Assembly (NCBI GenBank): GCA_001298545.1
Contig: LJCX01000005.1
Span: forward strand, 310,001 to 374,000
Reading direction: 5' to 3'
Source: Actinobacteria bacterium OV320
GTDB taxonomy: Bacteria; Actinomycetota; Actinomycetes; Streptomycetales; Streptomycetaceae
DNA length: 64,000 nucleotides
The position numbers and the translations under genes were made by a program. Within the stretch, counting starts at the first letter, position 1, and each line of letters begins with the position of its first letter. The notes below the pieces were generated by a model that had not been told where the DNA came from, did not search any database, and saw nothing but the letters and a program-made list of their open reading frames with translations. Shown one piece after another: positions 35,961-46,595 of this stretch.

Positions 35961-37121
35961 ATGGCGCGCGTACTGGTCATCGGCGGCGGGATCGCCGGCA
36001 CGGCGGCGGCTCTGGCGCTGGACAAGGCGGGGCAGGAGGTCGCCGTGTACGAGGCGCATCCCGACTCCGCCGAGGACATCGGCGCGTTCCTCACCCTCGC
36101 GAGCAACGGCCTGCGGGCGCTCGCGCAGCTCGACGCGACCCCCGCGGTCACCGCGATCGGTTTCCCGCTCACCACCTTGCGGCTGCTGGACGCCGAGGGC
36201 GGCGAGGTGGCCCGCGCTCCGCTCGGTGAGGCCGCGGACCCCCGGCTGCGGTACCGGTGCCTGCGCCGCGGCGAACTCAACGCGGCCCTCCAGACGGAGG
36301 CCGCCCGCCGTGGCATCGCGGTCGTCCACGGTGCCCGGCTGGCCTCCGTGGAGAGCGGCTCCGAAGGCGTCACCGCGCACTTCACCGACGGCAGCTCGGC
36401 GACGGGCGACCTGCTGCTCGGCGCCGACGGCGTGAACTCCACGGTCCGCCGGGCCACCGCCCCCGCCGCACAGCCCCGGTACGCGGGACAGCGCGTCTTC
36501 TACGGCTGCACCACGCGCGCGCCGGCGGCCGGGTCGGCGGAGACCGCGTGCATCACGATGATCCGCGGCAGCGCGGCCGCCTTCGGCCACACGACGTCGC
36601 CGGACGGGGAGACGTACTGGTTCGCCCGGGTCGGCGCCGACGCCCCGCTGACCGCCGACGAGATCGCGCACGCCACCCCCACCCAATGGCGGGACCTGCT
36701 CGTTGCGTTGCTGCGCGAGGACGCCACGCCCGCCGCGGACATCGTCGCGGCCACCACCGCCCCCGTCCTGGTCACCAACGCGACCGAGATGCCGGGCGGC
36801 ACGCCCTGGCGCTCCGGCCGGACCCTGCTCGTCGGCGACGCGGCCCACGCTGCCTCCCCCGCCACCGGGCAGGGCGCGTCCATGGCCCTGGAGGACGCGG
36901 TGATCCTCGCCAAGTGCCTGCGCGACGCCCCGGACACCGAGTCCGCGCTCACGCACTACGAGGCGCTCCGCCGCCCCCGCGTGGAACACAACACGACCGT
37001 CAGCGGCAACATCTCCCGCGGCGTCCACACCCCGGCGCCCCGCACCCCGGGGAGCCCGCCCCCGGCCCGGCCCGACGAGGAGGTCACCCGCCAACTGGAG
37101 TGGACCACCGCCCTGCGCTGA
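35961..37121 (+). CDS. FAD-dependent aromatic monooxygenase (PHBH fold)
   Basis: 386 residues with the three flavoprotein hydroxylase motifs: dinucleotide-binding GGGIAGTAAAL at the N-terminus, the DG motif GDLLLGADGVNSTVR, and the GD motif TLLVGDAAHAASPATGQG. These enzymes hydroxylate or epoxidise aromatic and related substrates using NAD(P)H and O2. No dedicated pathway genes are adjacent. The 132-nt gap before it holds no recognised element. Confidence 0.88.
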   Translation: MARVLVIGGGIAGTAAALALDKAGQEVAVYEAHPDSAEDIGAFLTLASNGLRALAQLDATPAVTAIGFPLTTLRLLDAEGGEVARAPLGEAADPRLRYRCLRRGELNAALQTEAARRGIAVVHGARLASVESGSEGVTAHFTDGSSATGDLLLGADGVNSTVRRATAPAAQPRYAGQRVFYGCTTRAPAAGSAETACITMIRGSAAAFGHTTSPDGETYWFARVGADAPLTADEIAHATPTQWRDLLVALLREDATPAADIVAATTAPVLVTNATEMPGGTPWRSGRTLLVGDAAHAASPATGQGASMALEDAVILAKCLRDAPDTESALTHYEALRRPRVEHNTTVSGNISRGVHTPAPRTPGSPPPARPDEEVTRQLEWTTALR

Positions 37122-37200
37122 CCGGCACGGACGTCGAACTCCCGCTGCCGCGAGCCGACTTGCCGAGGTGCCGGTTCGGGCGCTCGCTACGATCCTCGGC

Positions 37201-37987
<787 letters not shown>

Positions 37988-38001
<14 letters not shown>

Positions 38002-40075
38002 CGAGCGGTCGGGGCGGGCGGAGCCGGCAGGGCGGACGGGGCGGACACGGCTGCCGCTCCGCAAGAGCCTGCTCGGCCGACTGCTCACCGTGTCGGCGCT
38101 GGTGGCCTCCTGTTCGGTCGCCGCCACCGCCTGGCTCGCCGTGCAGACGACCTCCGTCGCGATCCGTCAGGAGCAGGGGCGCAACCTCAGCACCGACGCG
38201 CGGATCTACGACACCCTGCTGGGTTACGCGGCCGGCCATCCCGACTGGGCGGGCGTCGACGGCACCGTACGGGATCTGGCGCGGGAGTCCGGGCGCCGGA
38301 TCGTGCTGACCACCGAGGACCGGCAGCCGCTCCTCGACTCGGCCGCCGGCACCGCGCCCGCCGCCGAGCTGCCGACGCAGGCTTCGGCGGTCGTCGACCC
38401 GCTGTCGGTCGACACCGTGCTGGTGCCCGACGCCGTGCCGGTCGGCACGGACCGCGTCGACCCACGAGCCGTCGGGCCGTTCCTGCTGCCCGCGAAGGAA
38501 CGAACGGTCCTGCGCAGGGCCACCGCCCGCAGCGCGGAGTGCCTCGCGGGGATGGGGATCGCCGCGGACGTCGTCGACAGCCCCAGCGGGCGGCCCTGGG
38601 TCCGGTTCGTGAGCGACGGCACCGACCGCGACAGGGAGCTGAAGTGCCTGTCCGTCGACGGCGCCGCGACCACCGCGACCGAGGAGAGGGCCCTGCGCGC
38701 GCTGGAACAGCTCGCCGACGCCTGTCTGAAGCGGCAGGGTCGTACGGGCGTGAAACTGAACCTGGATCTGTCCTGGGACCGGGGATACGGACAGGAGGGC
38801 ACGGATGTCGGCTCGTCGGCGCCCGTCCCCGTGCCCGAGACCGGCATCAGCAAGGAAGAGGCCATCGAGCGGCGCATGGCCGAGGACAAGACGGCCGAGG
38901 ACAAGGCGGCCGAGGACAGGGCGGCCGCCGCGGGCACCACCGACGGCGCGGCGCAGGCCCGCGGCAGCGGGTACGACCGGGCGGTGGCCGCCTGCGTCGG
39001 CAGCGCCCGCCGGGAACAGCTCACGGCCTATGTCGCCGCGCCCGCCCTGCTGTTCATCGACGGCCCCGGCGCCGTCAGCGTGCCCGGTTTCGACCTCTCC
39101 CCGGCCAACACCGCACGCATCGCCGGGGTCACGGCCCTCGTCCTCGCCCTCACCGTCGGCGCCTCGGTGATCGCCGGAACCCGGCTGGTACGCCCGCTGC
39201 ACGCGCTCACCGGCGCCGCCCAGCGGATGCGGGACGGCCTGGACTCGGCGCCGGTGCCGGTGGGCCCGGACAACGAGATCGGGCGGCTGGCGCTGGCCTT
39301 CAACGACATGGCCGCGCACCGGACCCGGCTCGAGGAACAGCGCAAGGTGATGGTCAGCGACGTCGCCCACGAACTGCGTACCCCGCTGAGCAACATCCGT
39401 GGCTGGCTGGAGGCGGCGCACGACGGACTGGCCGAGCCCGACCCGGCGTTCGTCTCCTCGCTCCTCGACGAGGCGGTGCAGCTCCAGCACCTCATCAACG
39501 ATCTGCAGGACCTGGGGGCGGCCGAAGCGGGCGCGCTGCGGCTGCACCTGGAGCCGGTGTTCGTCGACGACCTGCTCGGCCAGGTCGCCGCGGCTCACCA
39601 GGGGCCGGCCGACACCGCGGGCGTGACCCTGGAGGTCGTCACGGCGCCCGGCTCCCCTCCCCCGCCGCCGGTCGAGGCCGACCCGGTCCGGCTGCGCCAG
39701 GCCGTCAGCAACCTGCTCTCCAACGCGGTACGCCACACCCCGCCCGGTGGCCGGGTGACGCTGCGTCCGTACGTCACGAAGGGCGGGGACGAGGTGGCCG
39801 TGGAGGTGTCCGACACCGGCAGCGGCATCCCGGCTGGCGACCTCCCGCATGTGTTCGACCGCTTCTGGCGGGCGGAGAAGTCCCGCAACCGCAGCACCGG
39901 CGGCAGCGGCCTCGGGCTGGCGATCGTGCTCAAGCTCGCCGAGGCGCACGGCGGCACGGTGAGCGTGACGAGCACCGAGGGACAGGGCTCGGTCTTCACC
40001 CTGCGGTTGCCGGCCATGACCGACGAGGACGCCGAGCGGCCGAGGGCCGACGAGGAGACGGCCGTCCGACCGTGA
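37988..40075 (+). CDS. Membrane sensor histidine kinase
   Basis: 695 residues, GTG start. TM1 is about residues 30-52; a long extracytoplasmic sensor of about 320 residues follows, holding a triple AEDK-A repeat (about 295-315) and several Cys; TM2 is near residue 380 (ITALVLALTVGASVIAG type). HAMP, HisKA (phospho-His in DVAHELRTPLSN) and a complete HATPase follow: N-box LSNAVRHT, G1 DTGSGIP, F-box FDRFWRAE, G2 GGSGLGLAI. It should phosphorylate the adjacent response regulator. The large sensor is much longer than in typical BaeS-like kinases, suggesting it binds a ligand or protein outside the cell. Confidence 0.92.
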
Positions 40076-40227
40076 GGCGGCGCTGAGGCGACGGCCCCGA
40101 GGCGATGACGCTGATTGCGATGACGCTGATGCGATGACCACAACGCTCTGACAGCTTCTTCACAAGTGACGGCAAGTCTTCGGTCACGCCCGAGGCCACC
40201 GAGGCCGGGCTGGAATTGGAGTCACAC

Positions 40228-40611
40228 ATGTCCCGCCGTCCCATCCTGCGTCTCGCCGTACTGACCGCCCTCGCGGGCGGCGCGCTGCTCGCCCCCACCA
40301 CCGCGGCCTTCGCGGACGACCCCACCCCGGCGGCGTCCGCGCCGACCACGGGCACGGACTCGGCCGTGGCCGAGCGGAAGGGCGAAGCCGACAAGGCGGC
40401 CAAGGCGAAGGAGGAAGCGGCTGCGGCGGCCAAGCGGGGCGAGGACGCCAAGCAGCTGCCGCGGGGCGGCGTCGACGCGGGTGAGGCCACGGCCGACGAC
40501 AGCGGCTCCGGCACCACGGCTCTCGTCGGTTCGGCCGCGGGCGCCCTGCTGCTCGCGGGCGCGGGCACCTTCGTCGTACGCCGCCGCGCCGCCGGCCGCG
40601 CCGACGCCTGA
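40228..40611 (+). CDS. Small exported protein with C-terminal membrane anchor, possible sortase substrate
   Basis: 127 residues from the ATG at 40228 with TTGGAG upstream. A signal peptide (LRLAVLTALAGGALL, cleavage near AFADD) is followed by an Ala/Lys/Glu-rich helical stretch, then LPRGGVDAGE, a hydrophobic segment (TALVGSAAGALLLAGAGTF) and a positive tail VVRRRAAGR. This is the architecture of a cell-wall sorting signal, though LPRGG is not canonical LPXTG and sits about 20 residues before the anchor. The next gene is a sortase, which supports a pairing. It could also simply be membrane-anchored. Confidence 0.7.
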   Translation: MSRRPILRLAVLTALAGGALLAPTTAAFADDPTPAASAPTTGTDSAVAERKGEADKAAKAKEEAAAAAKRGEDAKQLPRGGVDAGEATADDSGSGTTALVGSAAGALLLAGAGTFVVRRRAAGRADA

Positions 40612-40851
40612 CCCCGCACCGACCCGACCCGACCGACACACCATGGCGCCGCCCCGCACGGGCGGCGCCATCGCGCATCGCCGTATGTCCGCACGCACCT
40701 CGGCGTACCGCCACGGCCCGCACTCACCTTCGTCGGCGCCCGCGTGTCGCCGCGTACCTCCGCTCAGCCCCGCTCACCTCCGCGGACGCGTTCGCACCCC
40801 CGCGTGCGTCCGTGTGCCGCGCGCACGCACCCACCCCGCTTGGAGCCCGTC

Positions 40852-41508
40852 ATGTCCCCCGTACACCGTCCGGTACGCCGCCGCGCCACCCGGCCGGCCC
40901 CGGCCGCCGCCCGGCTCGTCCGCGTCGCCCTCGTCGTACCCGTGGCGCTGGCCGTGCTCACCGGCTGCTCGTCCGCCCCCGGGAAGACCACCGCCGCGGC
41001 CACCTCGTCCCCCTCCGCCGCCACGGGCACCCCCCCGTCCGGCGGCGCGCCGCGGGCCGGGCAGCCGCCGGCCCCCGCCGAGGTGACCGTCCCCTCGCTC
41101 GGGATCACCAGCTCCCTGATGGAGCTCGGCCTCGACACGGACGGCACCGTCGAGGTCCCGCCGGCCGACAAGGGCATGACCGCGGGCTGGTACACCGGCG
41201 GCGCCGTGCCCGGTGAGCCCGGTGCCGCCGTCATCATCGGCCACAACGACACCCGGTTCGGCAAGGCCGTCTTCCACGACCTCAACAAGATCACCGAGGG
41301 CGCGGACATCACCGTCACCGACGCACGAGGAGGGACGGCGCACTTCTCCGTCACGGCTACCGAGAGCGTCAGCAAGGGCTCCTTCCCCACCGAGAAGGTC
41401 TACGGCCCGACAGCGGACCGAGCCCTGCGGCTGATCACCTGCGACGGCGACTTCGACGCCGAGGGACACCCGGTGAACAACCTCATCGTCTACGCGACGC
41501 GCGACTGA
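40852..41508 (+). CDS. Class F-type sortase with lipoprotein signal
   Basis: 218 residues from the ATG at 40852, with TTGGAG upstream. The N-terminus has a basic region, a hydrophobic stretch and a lipobox (VLTGC), so it should be a lipoprotein. A Thr/Pro/Ser-rich spacer leads to the sortase core: VTVPSLGITSSL, catalytic His in IIGHNDT, Cys in LITCDGD and a terminal NNLIVYATR strand. Class F sortases are common in actinobacteria but their substrates are poorly known. The small anchored protein 241 nt upstream and the two-component system before it form a likely functional unit. The 240-nt gap before it shows nothing specific. Confidence 0.88.
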   Translation: MSPVHRPVRRRATRPAPAAARLVRVALVVPVALAVLTGCSSAPGKTTAAATSSPSAATGTPPSGGAPRAGQPPAPAEVTVPSLGITSSLMELGLDTDGTVEVPPADKGMTAGWYTGGAVPGEPGAAVIIGHNDTRFGKAVFHDLNKITEGADITVTDARGGTAHFSVTATESVSKGSFPTEKVYGPTADRALRLITCDGDFDAEGHPVNNLIVYATRD

Positions 41509-41537
41509 CCGCCGGACCACGGCGGCGGCCGCCGCGC

Positions 41538-43088
41538 TCAGCTGTCGCGAAGGCGGGACGCCAGGGCGGCCAGGGTCTGGGCGGTGTCGGTCAGGGACCG
41601 GACGGCCGCCTCCAGGTCCGCGGCCAGCAGGGGCGCCGGGACGGCGAGGGGCGCGGATGCCGGTGCGGGGGTGGGGACCGGCGTACCGCGATAGCCGATC
41701 GGGCCCTCGTTGTGACGCTGGTAGTAGCCGGTGAACGCCCGGCCGACGGCGCCTTCGACGAAGCGGACCCGGGCGAGCTGGGTCTCGATCGCGCCGGAGT
41801 TGCGGGTGATGTCGAGACGGTAGTGGCGGTAGCCCGAGGCGGGGGCGCGGAGGCGGAACTCCCGGGTCTCGAAGCGGCTGTTGAAGATTTCCCCGGCGCG
41901 GGAGTCCAAGCGCGTCCAGGTGCGGCCGTCGTACGAGCCCTCGAGGGTCCAGTCGCGCGGATCGCGATCGGGGCTGTCGTTCGCCGACATCAGCTCGTAG
42001 GAGGTGACGACCGCGGAGTGGGCGAGGGTGAAGTGGAGCTGGGGGGCGTCGTCGTGCGCCAGCCACTTGGAACGGGAGCCGTTCAACAGGTTGTCCGCCG
42101 TCTCCCCCATTTCCTCGAACTCGTCGCTCGCCTCTACGTCGGCCACCCGGGCGTCGGTGGCGGCTTCGCCCGGCACGGTCTGGAGCATGACCACGCCGGA
42201 GTTGCCTCGCTGGTCACGCCAGGTCACCCGCTCCACGGGGGCCACACCGTCGTCCACCAGCAACCGCAGTTCGTGCGAGCTGTGCCAGCCACCGCCGTGC
42301 CCCTCCTCCGTGCGGAAGCGGTGCAGGCCGGCCGCCGACGTCTCCTCGAGCCCCTCGGGGAAGGACCAGCCGCCGGTGAGGCGGCCGCGGTACTCGTAGG
42401 CCGTACCGTCGGCGGTGCGGTGGCAGCCGTGGAAGTCGGACATGTTCGACTGGAAGCTGATGGCCGATTCGGTCCCGTCCTCCCCGCGCCAGCCGAGCTG
42501 CGCGGGCAGCGAGTGCTCGTCCCGGTCGAGGTGGAACACCAGCCGCGGGGCCTCCTGCCAGGACGTCGACGAGGAGTCGTGGGCGGCGCGGAGTTCCGTC
42601 CGGTAGGCGAACACCGAGTTCCGGGCGGCCAGCGCCGCCAGCGCGCGCTCCGAGGCACCCCGTTCGTCGATGGAGTCCAGGGTGATCCGGTAGAGCCGGA
42701 GCGTGCTGCGCGCCTCGGCCGAAGCGCGTATCTCCAGGGTGTTGGTCCCCGGCTTCAGCAGGCCGGCCGGCACCGCGAACACGTTGTCCTGCGGAAGGTC
42801 TCCGCCGCCGGGCACGGTGAGGTCCTCGGCCAGCGCCTCGCCCTGGATGAGTACGTCGATCGGGGCGTGGCCCGGTGCGGAGCCGAGCCTGGAGACGAGG
42901 GCCGTGACGGTGAGCGTCGCCTCGGGGATGTCCTCCGGGTCCGCCACCTCGAAGTCCAGCGTCACCGTTGCGCCCGCGCCCAGCGTCAGGTGGGATCCGC
43001 CGAACTCGGCCCGGTCATGCCCGACCACGGCGTTGGACAGCCGGGCGGGGTCGACGGAGAAGTCGGCGAAGGTGGCCTGCAAGCTCAT
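41538..43088 (-). CDS. Large protein with F5/8 type C (discoidin) domain
   Basis: 516 residues from the ATG at 43088 with AGGAG upstream. The N-terminal third is beta-rich (GGSHLTLGAGATVTLDFEV). The middle has an Ala-rich helix and another beta domain. Residues about 330-450 match a discoidin/F5-8C jelly roll (LLNGSRSKWLAHDDAPQL, WTLEGSYDGRTWTRLD, YRHYRLDITRNSG), which binds sugars. The C-terminus is a Pro/Ala linker and a helix. There is no signal peptide and no catalytic domain I recognise, which is unusual for a carbohydrate-binding protein. A LacI-type palindrome stands in its promoter region. Confidence 0.78.
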   Translation of the reverse strand: MSLQATFADFSVDPARLSNAVVGHDRAEFGGSHLTLGAGATVTLDFEVADPEDIPEATLTVTALVSRLGSAPGHAPIDVLIQGEALAEDLTVPGGGDLPQDNVFAVPAGLLKPGTNTLEIRASAEARSTLRLYRITLDSIDERGASERALAALAARNSVFAYRTELRAAHDSSSTSWQEAPRLVFHLDRDEHSLPAQLGWRGEDGTESAISFQSNMSDFHGCHRTADGTAYEYRGRLTGGWSFPEGLEETSAAGLHRFRTEEGHGGGWHSSHELRLLVDDGVAPVERVTWRDQRGNSGVVMLQTVPGEAATDARVADVEASDEFEEMGETADNLLNGSRSKWLAHDDAPQLHFTLAHSAVVTSYELMSANDSPDRDPRDWTLEGSYDGRTWTRLDSRAGEIFNSRFETREFRLRAPASGYRHYRLDITRNSGAIETQLARVRFVEGAVGRAFTGYYQRHNEGPIGYRGTPVPTPAPASAPLAVPAPLLAADLEAAVRSLTDTAQTLAALASRLRDS

Positions 43089-43110
43089 TGCGTATCGCTC
43101 CTGATAGACA

Positions 43111-43127
43111 GTCAACAACGTTGTCAC
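43111..43127. promoter_or_regulatory. LacI-like operator around ACAACGTTGT
   Basis: The sequence GTCAACAACGTTGTCAC is a near-palindrome with a perfect ACAACGTTGT core. It lies 23 nt upstream of the F5/8C gene start, where it would overlap the promoter. The core differs from that of the GH5 operators. Confidence 0.55.
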
Positions 43128-43260
43128 CCAAGGGAGGTGACGCGACCAGGGGGACCCTAGCGCCTCGCTCTGACAGTGCCGGACGCCCGAGTCGCAGCCC
43201 CTCGCACCTCGCCGCACGGAACCGATGCCCTTGCGCCCCGGCGAGGGCGATGATGGCGGC

Positions 43261-44223
43261 ATGACGTTGTCGACGGCCTTCACGGAGTTGTTCGGTGTGC
43301 GGCATCCGATCGCGTCGGCGCCGATGGGCGGCTCGGCCGGTGGCGCGCTGACGGCGGCCGTCTCCCGCGGCGGCGGGCTCGGACTGCTGGGCAGCGGCGA
43401 CGGCGACCGGGACTGGCTGGCCCGCGAGCTGCCCCTCGTCGCCGAGGGCACCACGGGGCCGTGGGGGATCGGGTTTCTGACCTGGCAGATCGACGTCGCG
43501 GCCGTGGAGCACGCGCTGGAGCACGGCCCCAGGGCGGTGATGCTGTCGTTCGGGGACCCGAGCCCGTACGCCGAACGCGTCCGCCGGGCCGGTGCGGCGC
43601 TGATCATCCAGGTCACCGATCTGGCGGAGGCGGGGCGGGCGGTGGACCTGGGTGCCGACGTCATCGTGGCGCAGGGGACCGAGAGCGGGGGGCACGGCGC
43701 CCGGCACGGCCGGTCCACCCTGCCGTTCGTGCCGGTCGTGGTGGACCTGGCGGCACCGGTGCCGGTGCTCGCGGCCGGCGGGATCGCCGACGGCCGCGGG
43801 GTGGCCGCCGCGCTTGCCCTGGGCGCCGCCGGGGCGCTCCTCGGCACCCGCTTCCAGGCCACGGCCGAGGCCTTGGTCGCCCCCTCGACGGCCAGGGCCA
43901 TCGTCCGGGGACGTGGCGAGGAGACCGAGCGCAGCAGCGTGCTCGACACCGCCCGGGATTCCCGGTGGCCCTCGCGGTACACCGCCCGCACGCTCGGCCA
44001 CCCCTTTCTCGACCGATGGCGGGGCCGGGAGGCGGAACTGGCCGCCGACCCCGAAGCCAGGCAGGCCTATCAGGACGGCGTGGCACGGGGCGAGTTCCCC
44101 GCTCTGCCGCTGTGGGCCGGCGAGGGCATCGACCTCATCGACGACCTGCCCTCCGCGGCCGATCTCGTCGGCGACCTCGCCGCGCAGGCCGAGGACGCGC
44201 TGGCCCGCGCGGGAAGACGATGA
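43261..44223 (+). CDS. Nitronate monooxygenase (NMO/2-nitropropane dioxygenase family)
   Basis: 320 residues. TIM-barrel FMN enzyme: RHPIASAPMGGSAGG at the N-terminus, LIIQVTDLAEA, the hallmark AQGTESGGHGARHG with the catalytic His, and VLAAGGIADGRGVAAAL followed by GTRFQAT for phosphate binding. It oxidises nitronates or related carbon acids. The ATG at 43261 is chosen to match the family N-terminus; an upstream in-frame start at 43225 exists. It is a single gene with no pathway neighbours. Confidence 0.9.
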   Translation: MTLSTAFTELFGVRHPIASAPMGGSAGGALTAAVSRGGGLGLLGSGDGDRDWLARELPLVAEGTTGPWGIGFLTWQIDVAAVEHALEHGPRAVMLSFGDPSPYAERVRRAGAALIIQVTDLAEAGRAVDLGADVIVAQGTESGGHGARHGRSTLPFVPVVVDLAAPVPVLAAGGIADGRGVAAALALGAAGALLGTRFQATAEALVAPSTARAIVRGRGEETERSSVLDTARDSRWPSRYTARTLGHPFLDRWRGREAELAADPEARQAYQDGVARGEFPALPLWAGEGIDLIDDLPSAADLVGDLAAQAEDALARAGRR

Positions 44224-44405
44224 CGCGTGTGACCCGCCGGTCAGGGGTGCGGCGGGGCGACGCCGCGTCGAGGCGGAGCGGACGGCGGTGCCGGGGCAGG
44301 GCAGAGCAAGAGCAGGTCAGGTCAGGTCAGGGAGACGGTGAGCTGCCCGTCGGCGGCGTCCCGGCCCGCGCCCGCCTTCGCACCCCTCTCTGCCCGCCTC
44401 CGCGC

Positions 44406-44472
44406 CCCCCTCGGCGCCACGCTCTGCCCGCCTCCCGGCCCCCTCGGCGCCACGCTCTGCCCGCCTCCCCGG
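44406..44472. repeat. 33-bp tandem duplication
   Basis: Two near-identical copies of a 33-bp unit beginning CCCCCTCGGCGCCACGCTCT lie in the 363-nt gap before the LacI gene. Partial third copies follow (ggcgcccatcggcgcatcc). Just upstream there is also a short aggtc run. Nothing in this gap looks coding. Confidence 0.7.
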
Positions 44473-44550
44473 CCGACTCGGCGCCCATCGGCGCATCCCT
44501 CGGCGCGCAAGGTGCGCTGTTACGATCGCCGGGCAGATCAGGGGTTCCTG

Positions 44551-44580
44551 TTGACGGTCGACACTGTGGCCGATCACAAT
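44551..44580 (+). promoter_or_regulatory. Promoter of the LacI-family gene
   Basis: TTGACG (44551-44556), 18 nt and CACAAT (44575-44580) end 6 nt before the ATG at 44587, predicting a leaderless transcript. This placement also supports the chosen start codon over upstream in-frame alternatives. Confidence 0.6.
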
Positions 44581-44586
44581 CGCGAC

Positions 44587-45660
44587 ATGGATGTGACCGG
44601 TCACACGAGCCTCGGCGGCCCTTCGGATCCCGGGCCGGAACCGCGTAAGGCGGCCAGCATCCGGGACGTCGCCCAGGCCGCCGGCGTCTCGTACCAGACC
44701 GTCTCACGGGTCATCAACAGCCACCCGAACGTCCGCGAGGAGACCCGCAAGCGGGTCGAGGCGGCCATCGAGACACTGGGATTCCGACGCAACGCCACCG
44801 CGTTCGCGCTGGCCAGCGGAGTCACCCGGTCGGTCACCGTACTGACGTCGAACACCACCCTCTACGGCTATGCGGCCACCCTTCAGGGCCTGGAGGAAGC
44901 GGCCCGCGGCGCGGGTTACTCGCTGGGCGTGAAGCTGCTGACGCCCGAGGACGACCTGGACCGCACCATCTCCTCGGCGGCGGCCGACGGCGGCGGACTG
45001 ATGGTCATCGGCTTCGACCGGCTCGCCGCTTCGGCTCTGGACCGGGTCCCGGAGAACGTGCCGTGCGCCGCGGTCGTCGAAGCGCCCTCGCACGGCCGGA
45101 CCCCTCCCCGTCCGGCCGTCTGGGCCGACGACCGTGAAGCGGCCCGCGCCGCCACCGCGCACCTGCTGGAACTCGGGCACCGGACCGTCCACTACGTCGC
45201 GATCCCGACGTCGGTGGGCACCCGCCGCTCGGAAGGGCCGCGTGCGCAGGGCTGGCGGGCCGCCCTGGAAGCGGCCGGCATCACCCCGCCCGAACCCCGC
45301 GGCGCCAAGGGCTGGGACGCGCGGGTCGGCTACGACGAGGGACGGGAACTCGCCCGCGACCCGGAGGTCACGGCGATCCTGTGCGGTAACGACGACCTGG
45401 CGCTGGGCGTGCTGCGCGCCCTGCACCACGCCGGGCGGTCGGTGCCGGCAGACGTCAGCGTCATCGGCTTCGACGACGCCCCGCACGCGGAGTTCGTCAC
45501 CCCGTCCCTCACCACCGTCCGGATGGACTTCCAGGGCCTCGGCCGCGACGCCTTCGCCCTCCTGCGCGGCCGGCTGGAGAACGACTACCGGCCCCCCGCT
45601 CCGACGTTCGTCGGCACGGCCCTGATCCTCCGCGAGAGCGCGGGGCCCACCGACGCCTGA
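44587..45660 (+). CDS. LacI-family transcriptional regulator
   Basis: 357 residues. The helix-turn-helix reads ASIRDVAQAAGVSYQTVSRV with the minor-groove hinge VREETRKRVEAAIETLGF. The periplasmic-binding-like effector domain follows (RSVTVLTSNTTLYGYA, AILCGNDDLALGVLRALH, VSVIGFDDAPHAEFVTPSL). It should repress sugar-utilisation genes in response to a sugar ligand. Two kinds of LacI-type operator occur in this window, at the GH5 gene and at the F5/8C gene, and either could be a target; no site is obvious at its own promoter. Confidence 0.92.
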   Translation: MDVTGHTSLGGPSDPGPEPRKAASIRDVAQAAGVSYQTVSRVINSHPNVREETRKRVEAAIETLGFRRNATAFALASGVTRSVTVLTSNTTLYGYAATLQGLEEAARGAGYSLGVKLLTPEDDLDRTISSAAADGGGLMVIGFDRLAASALDRVPENVPCAAVVEAPSHGRTPPRPAVWADDREAARAATAHLLELGHRTVHYVAIPTSVGTRRSEGPRAQGWRAALEAAGITPPEPRGAKGWDARVGYDEGRELARDPEVTAILCGNDDLALGVLRALHHAGRSVPADVSVIGFDDAPHAEFVTPSLTTVRMDFQGLGRDAFALLRGRLENDYRPPAPTFVGTALILRESAGPTDA

Positions 45661-45754
45661 CACCGGGCCGCGTCCTCGCTCGGCTCGCCGAACTGTGAGC
45701 ACGGCGTCCACCGAGCCGGCCGCGTCCGCGGCGCCCGAATCCCCCAGGCGAGGT

Positions 45755-45770
45755 TGAGTACCCGTACTCA
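45755..45770. promoter_or_regulatory. Inverted repeat TGAGTAC-CC-GTACTCA
   Basis: Perfect 7-bp arms with a 2-bp spacer, 65 nt upstream of the SCO4225-type membrane protein gene. It is probably an operator, and the regulator is unknown. Confidence 0.5.
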
Positions 45771-45835
45771 GCCCCGAACGCGTGACCTGATCCATCGTGG
45801 AGACCACCGACCCGGACCCACCCGAAGGATCCACG

Positions 45836-46561
45836 ATGACCGACGCCTCGCGCTCTCACGGCCTCCCGCACCCGCGCCGCCTCCTCGCGCTCGCCACGGA
45901 CAACCGGCCGGCCCGGGGCTATCTGGCGGTCGTCGCCGCTTCCGTCGCGGTCATGTTCCTCTTCCCGGAGAGCGGCTTCGCCGCAGGCCCCCTGCTGCTC
46001 ACCGCGCCCCTCTCCTTCCTGGGGGTGGTCCTCCCGTTCGGTCCGGGCACCGAGGGCGGCGGGACGGTCGAGGTGCTCGCCACCGGCTTCTGGGCCGGGT
46101 GGCTCCTGCTGTGCGCCCTCGTGAACGCCGCCGTGCTCGGCGCCCTCGTCGCGAAGCCCACGGCCGCCCGACCGTCCGACAGCCCCACGCCCCTGCCCCG
46201 TGTCCCGGCCCCCGCCGAGCGCCCCCGGCCGGGGAGAGTCCGGGCTCTGCTGGCGCCCGCGGTGGACAACTGGCTCGCGCGCGGCTATCTCGTCGTGGTC
46301 GCGGCGGCGCTGGGGTTCTTCCTCCTCGCCGCGTACGTGCTGCCCGACCCGGGATTCGCCGGGATCTGGCCCCTCATGGCCACGGCACCCGTCAGCCTGC
46401 TCGCCTTCCTGTTGTCGACCCCCGCGGAGTACTCCTCGCTCACCTGGCTGAGCCCGCTGGTCTTCGCCGTGGGTACGGCCCTGGCCGGGCTGTTCAACGC
46501 CGTGCTGCTCGGCCGGCTCGCGCACCGGCTGCGGGTGCGGGAAGCCCGCCCGGCCGTCTGA
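45836..46561 (+). CDS. SCO4225-type membrane protein with internal duplication
   Basis: 241 residues; the ATG at 45836 follows GAAGGA. The sequence is two homologous halves. Each opens with a short basic stretch plus DN-x-x-A-RGYL (TDNRPARGYL and VDNWLARGYL), followed by a helix, a Phe/Ala/Gly-rich loop (ESGFAAGPLLLTAP and DPGFAGIWPLMATAP) and two further helices. About six membrane spans are expected. Function is unknown; the family is actinobacterial and usually stands alone. The duplication is evident by eye. Confidence 0.75.
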   Translation: MTDASRSHGLPHPRRLLALATDNRPARGYLAVVAASVAVMFLFPESGFAAGPLLLTAPLSFLGVVLPFGPGTEGGGTVEVLATGFWAGWLLLCALVNAAVLGALVAKPTAARPSDSPTPLPRVPAPAERPRPGRVRALLAPAVDNWLARGYLVVVAAALGFFLLAAYVLPDPGFAGIWPLMATAPVSLLAFLLSTPAEYSSLTWLSPLVFAVGTALAGLFNAVLLGRLAHRLRVREARPAV

Positions 46562-46595
46562 GACCGGCGTCCCGGGGTTCTCGGCCCGCTCCTGG

